NCBI GenBank assembly: GCA_028284235.1
Contig: JANQSC010000035.1
Span: 1 to 41,379 of the forward strand
Length of the DNA: 41,379 nt
Source of the DNA: Opitutaceae bacterium
GTDB taxonomy: Bacteria > Verrucomicrobiota > Verrucomicrobiia > Opitutales > Opitutaceae
Reading direction: 5' to 3'
The number at the start of each line of letters is the position of its first letter. The first letter of the stretch is position 1. The translations under genes and the position numbers were made by a program. Shown here one piece after another: positions 40,375-41,379 of the stretch. The notes beneath the pieces were generated by a model. It was not told where the DNA came from. It saw nothing but the letters and a program-made list of their open reading frames with translations, and searched no databases.

Positions 40375-41379
40375 ATGAAAAAAACCACACGCGCCCTGAT
40401 ATGGGCACTAGCACCCCTGCAAATGATCGCGATCGCGAACGCGAATACGCTGACATTTGTAAGCTCCATCGATGCCGCCCAATCAGGCACATCTTCGGAC
40501 GCGTCCGGCTCGGCTATCCTCACGTTGGATACGCAAGAGAACACGCTGGATATCACTATCCAGATCAGCGACCTTTCCAACGATCTCACCGCCTCCCATC
40601 TGCATGCAGGCGCGACTGGTGAAACCGGAGACGTCATCATAAACATCGGCGACATGTCGGCCTACACGGTCATCGGGGACCTCTACATTCTCGAGCAAAC
40701 CGACGTGGCCGTTCCCGCGGAGAGTCTCGCAGATCTCCTCGCTGGCGACACCTACTTGAACTTCCACACCGCGGAAAACCCCGCAGGCGAAGTACGAGGA
40801 CAAGTTGACCTTTCCCTCACCAACGAAGACACGATTGTCAACATCTCCACCCGCGGGCTCATTGACCCCGCCAATGGTAACGAAGCCAATCTAATCGCCG
40901 GATTCTCCATCATAGACACAAAGCGAGTCATCCTTCGCGCGATTGGAGAAACCCTCGGCAGCCAAGGCGTCAACGATCCGCTGGAAGACGTATCCTTTAA
41001 CGTCTTCAAACTCGATTTCAACGACCCCTCCAATACCGCGAACATCGGCTCCAACGACAATTGGAAAGAGGGTGGCCAGCAGTTCCAAATCGAAGCGTCC
41101 GGACTCGCGCCGTTGAGCGAAAGCGACTCCGCCATGATCTTCACGCTCGACGAAGGCACCTACACGCTCAACGCCGAAGCCGTCAGCGGCGAAGGCATCG
41201 CCCTCGTAGAAGTCTTCGGACTCGAAAACTCTGGAATCGGATCCACCATCAATGACGCGTCCGGGCAGAGCTTTTCTATTCTCGACGCAGCGCTCCAGGC
41301 GACTGGACTTGACGTAATCCTAGACGGACCGGGGCCGTATACGCTCTTCGCTCCGACACACGCCGCTTTCCTGGACATC
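40375..41379 (+). CDS. CHRD - domain of unknown function - FAS1 exported protein (3' truncated by window)
   Basis: At least 335 aa, open to the window end. Signal peptide MKKTTRALIWALAPLQMIAIANA. Residues about 25-145 are a CHRD (chordin-like) domain: ASHLHAGATGETGDVIINIG ... YLNFHTAENPAGEVRGQ. Residues about 150-285 form a module seen in secreted verrucomicrobial proteins (LIAGFSII..RVILRAIGETLG, SNDNWKEGGQ, ALVEVFGLENSG). From about 295 a fasciclin (FAS1) domain begins: SFSILDAALQATGLDVIL, GPYTLFAPTHAAFLD. All three are adhesion or extracellular-matrix type modules; no enzyme motif is seen. The frame is uninterrupted from ATG 40375. No Shine-Dalgarno sequence. Confidence 0.9.
   Translation, partial: MKKTTRALIWALAPLQMIAIANANTLTFVSSIDAAQSGTSSDASGSAILTLDTQENTLDITIQISDLSNDLTASHLHAGATGETGDVIINIGDMSAYTVIGDLYILEQTDVAVPAESLADLLAGDTYLNFHTAENPAGEVRGQVDLSLTNEDTIVNISTRGLIDPANGNEANLIAGFSIIDTKRVILRAIGETLGSQGVNDPLEDVSFNVFKLDFNDPSNTANIGSNDNWKEGGQQFQIEASGLAPLSESDSAMIFTLDEGTYTLNAEAVSGEGIALVEVFGLENSGIGSTINDASGQSFSILDAALQATGLDVILDGPGPYTLFAPTHAAFLDI

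Overview
The window looks like a chromosome segment of a marine Verrucomicrobiota bacterium, probably of the Opitutae/Puniceicoccales type. This is inferred from gene content, not from a marker gene. Typical PVC-group signatures are present: a PSD1/DUF1549/DUF1553 cytochrome protein paired with a Tat-exported DUF1501 protein, two membrane-bound-dehydrogenase proteins with a C-terminal CxxCH haem domain and HEAT-like repeats, DUF1080, FG-GAP secreted proteins, two sulfatases and a hybrid two-component/AraC sensor. Almost every protein carries a signal peptide, lipobox or Tat signal, so the region mostly encodes periplasmic or surface functions for complex (often sulfated) carbohydrates. No rRNA, tRNA, CRISPR array, transposase or phage gene was found.

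Layout: 1-0.5 kb is a hairpin-rich repeat; 0.5-6.0 kb (minus) a giant Asp-box/He_PIG surface protein; 6.1-7.5 kb a VapBC toxin-antitoxin pair bracketed by repeat copies; 7.5-11.4 kb (minus) a hybrid sensor, divergent from a sulfatase (12.0-13.5 kb); 13.5-14.1 kb two tandem repeat copies; 14.2-16.4 kb divergent PHP lipoprotein and SGNH hydrolase; 16.6-24.7 kb a minus-strand series (aroE, FG-GAP protein, haem/HEAT dehydrogenase, SGNH-like protein, PAS-AraC regulator); 24.7-29.4 kb PSD1 + DUF1501 operon; 29.8-31.5 kb PhyH dioxygenase and alpha/beta-hydrolase; 31.9-35.1 kb (minus) FG-GAP cytochrome lipoprotein and a second sulfatase; 35.4-40.0 kb DUF1080-dehydrogenase-cytochrome fusion, TonB-C protein and a K+-channel-like protein; 40.4 kb to the end a CHRD/FAS1 protein cut by the window edge.

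How they work together (inference): the dehydrogenase/cytochrome proteins, the PSD1 protein and the cytochrome lipoprotein could form an extracytoplasmic sugar-oxidation and electron-transfer set. The DUF1080 fusion suggests 3-keto-sugar formation followed by hydrolysis. Sulfatases, SGNH and alpha/beta hydrolases would remove sulfate and acyl groups, and the hybrid sensor and the PAS-AraC protein are candidate regulators of their divergent neighbours.

The most unusual signal is in the intergenic DNA. At least six intergenic loci are built from chains of very small perfect or near-perfect stem-loops, nearly all with exactly 3-nt loops and 4-8 bp stems. Many are bracketed by 6-8 bp direct repeats, and the chains tend to end in TGTTAAA. 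In one family, three copies carry a hairpin between two copies of ATGGGT (one pair degenerate) while a fourth copy has a single ATGGGT and no hairpin. That looks like a filled/empty-site comparison for a roughly 16-nt hairpin unit. A separate two-hairpin element (about 75-115 bp) occurs three times and obeys the same 3-nt-loop rule.
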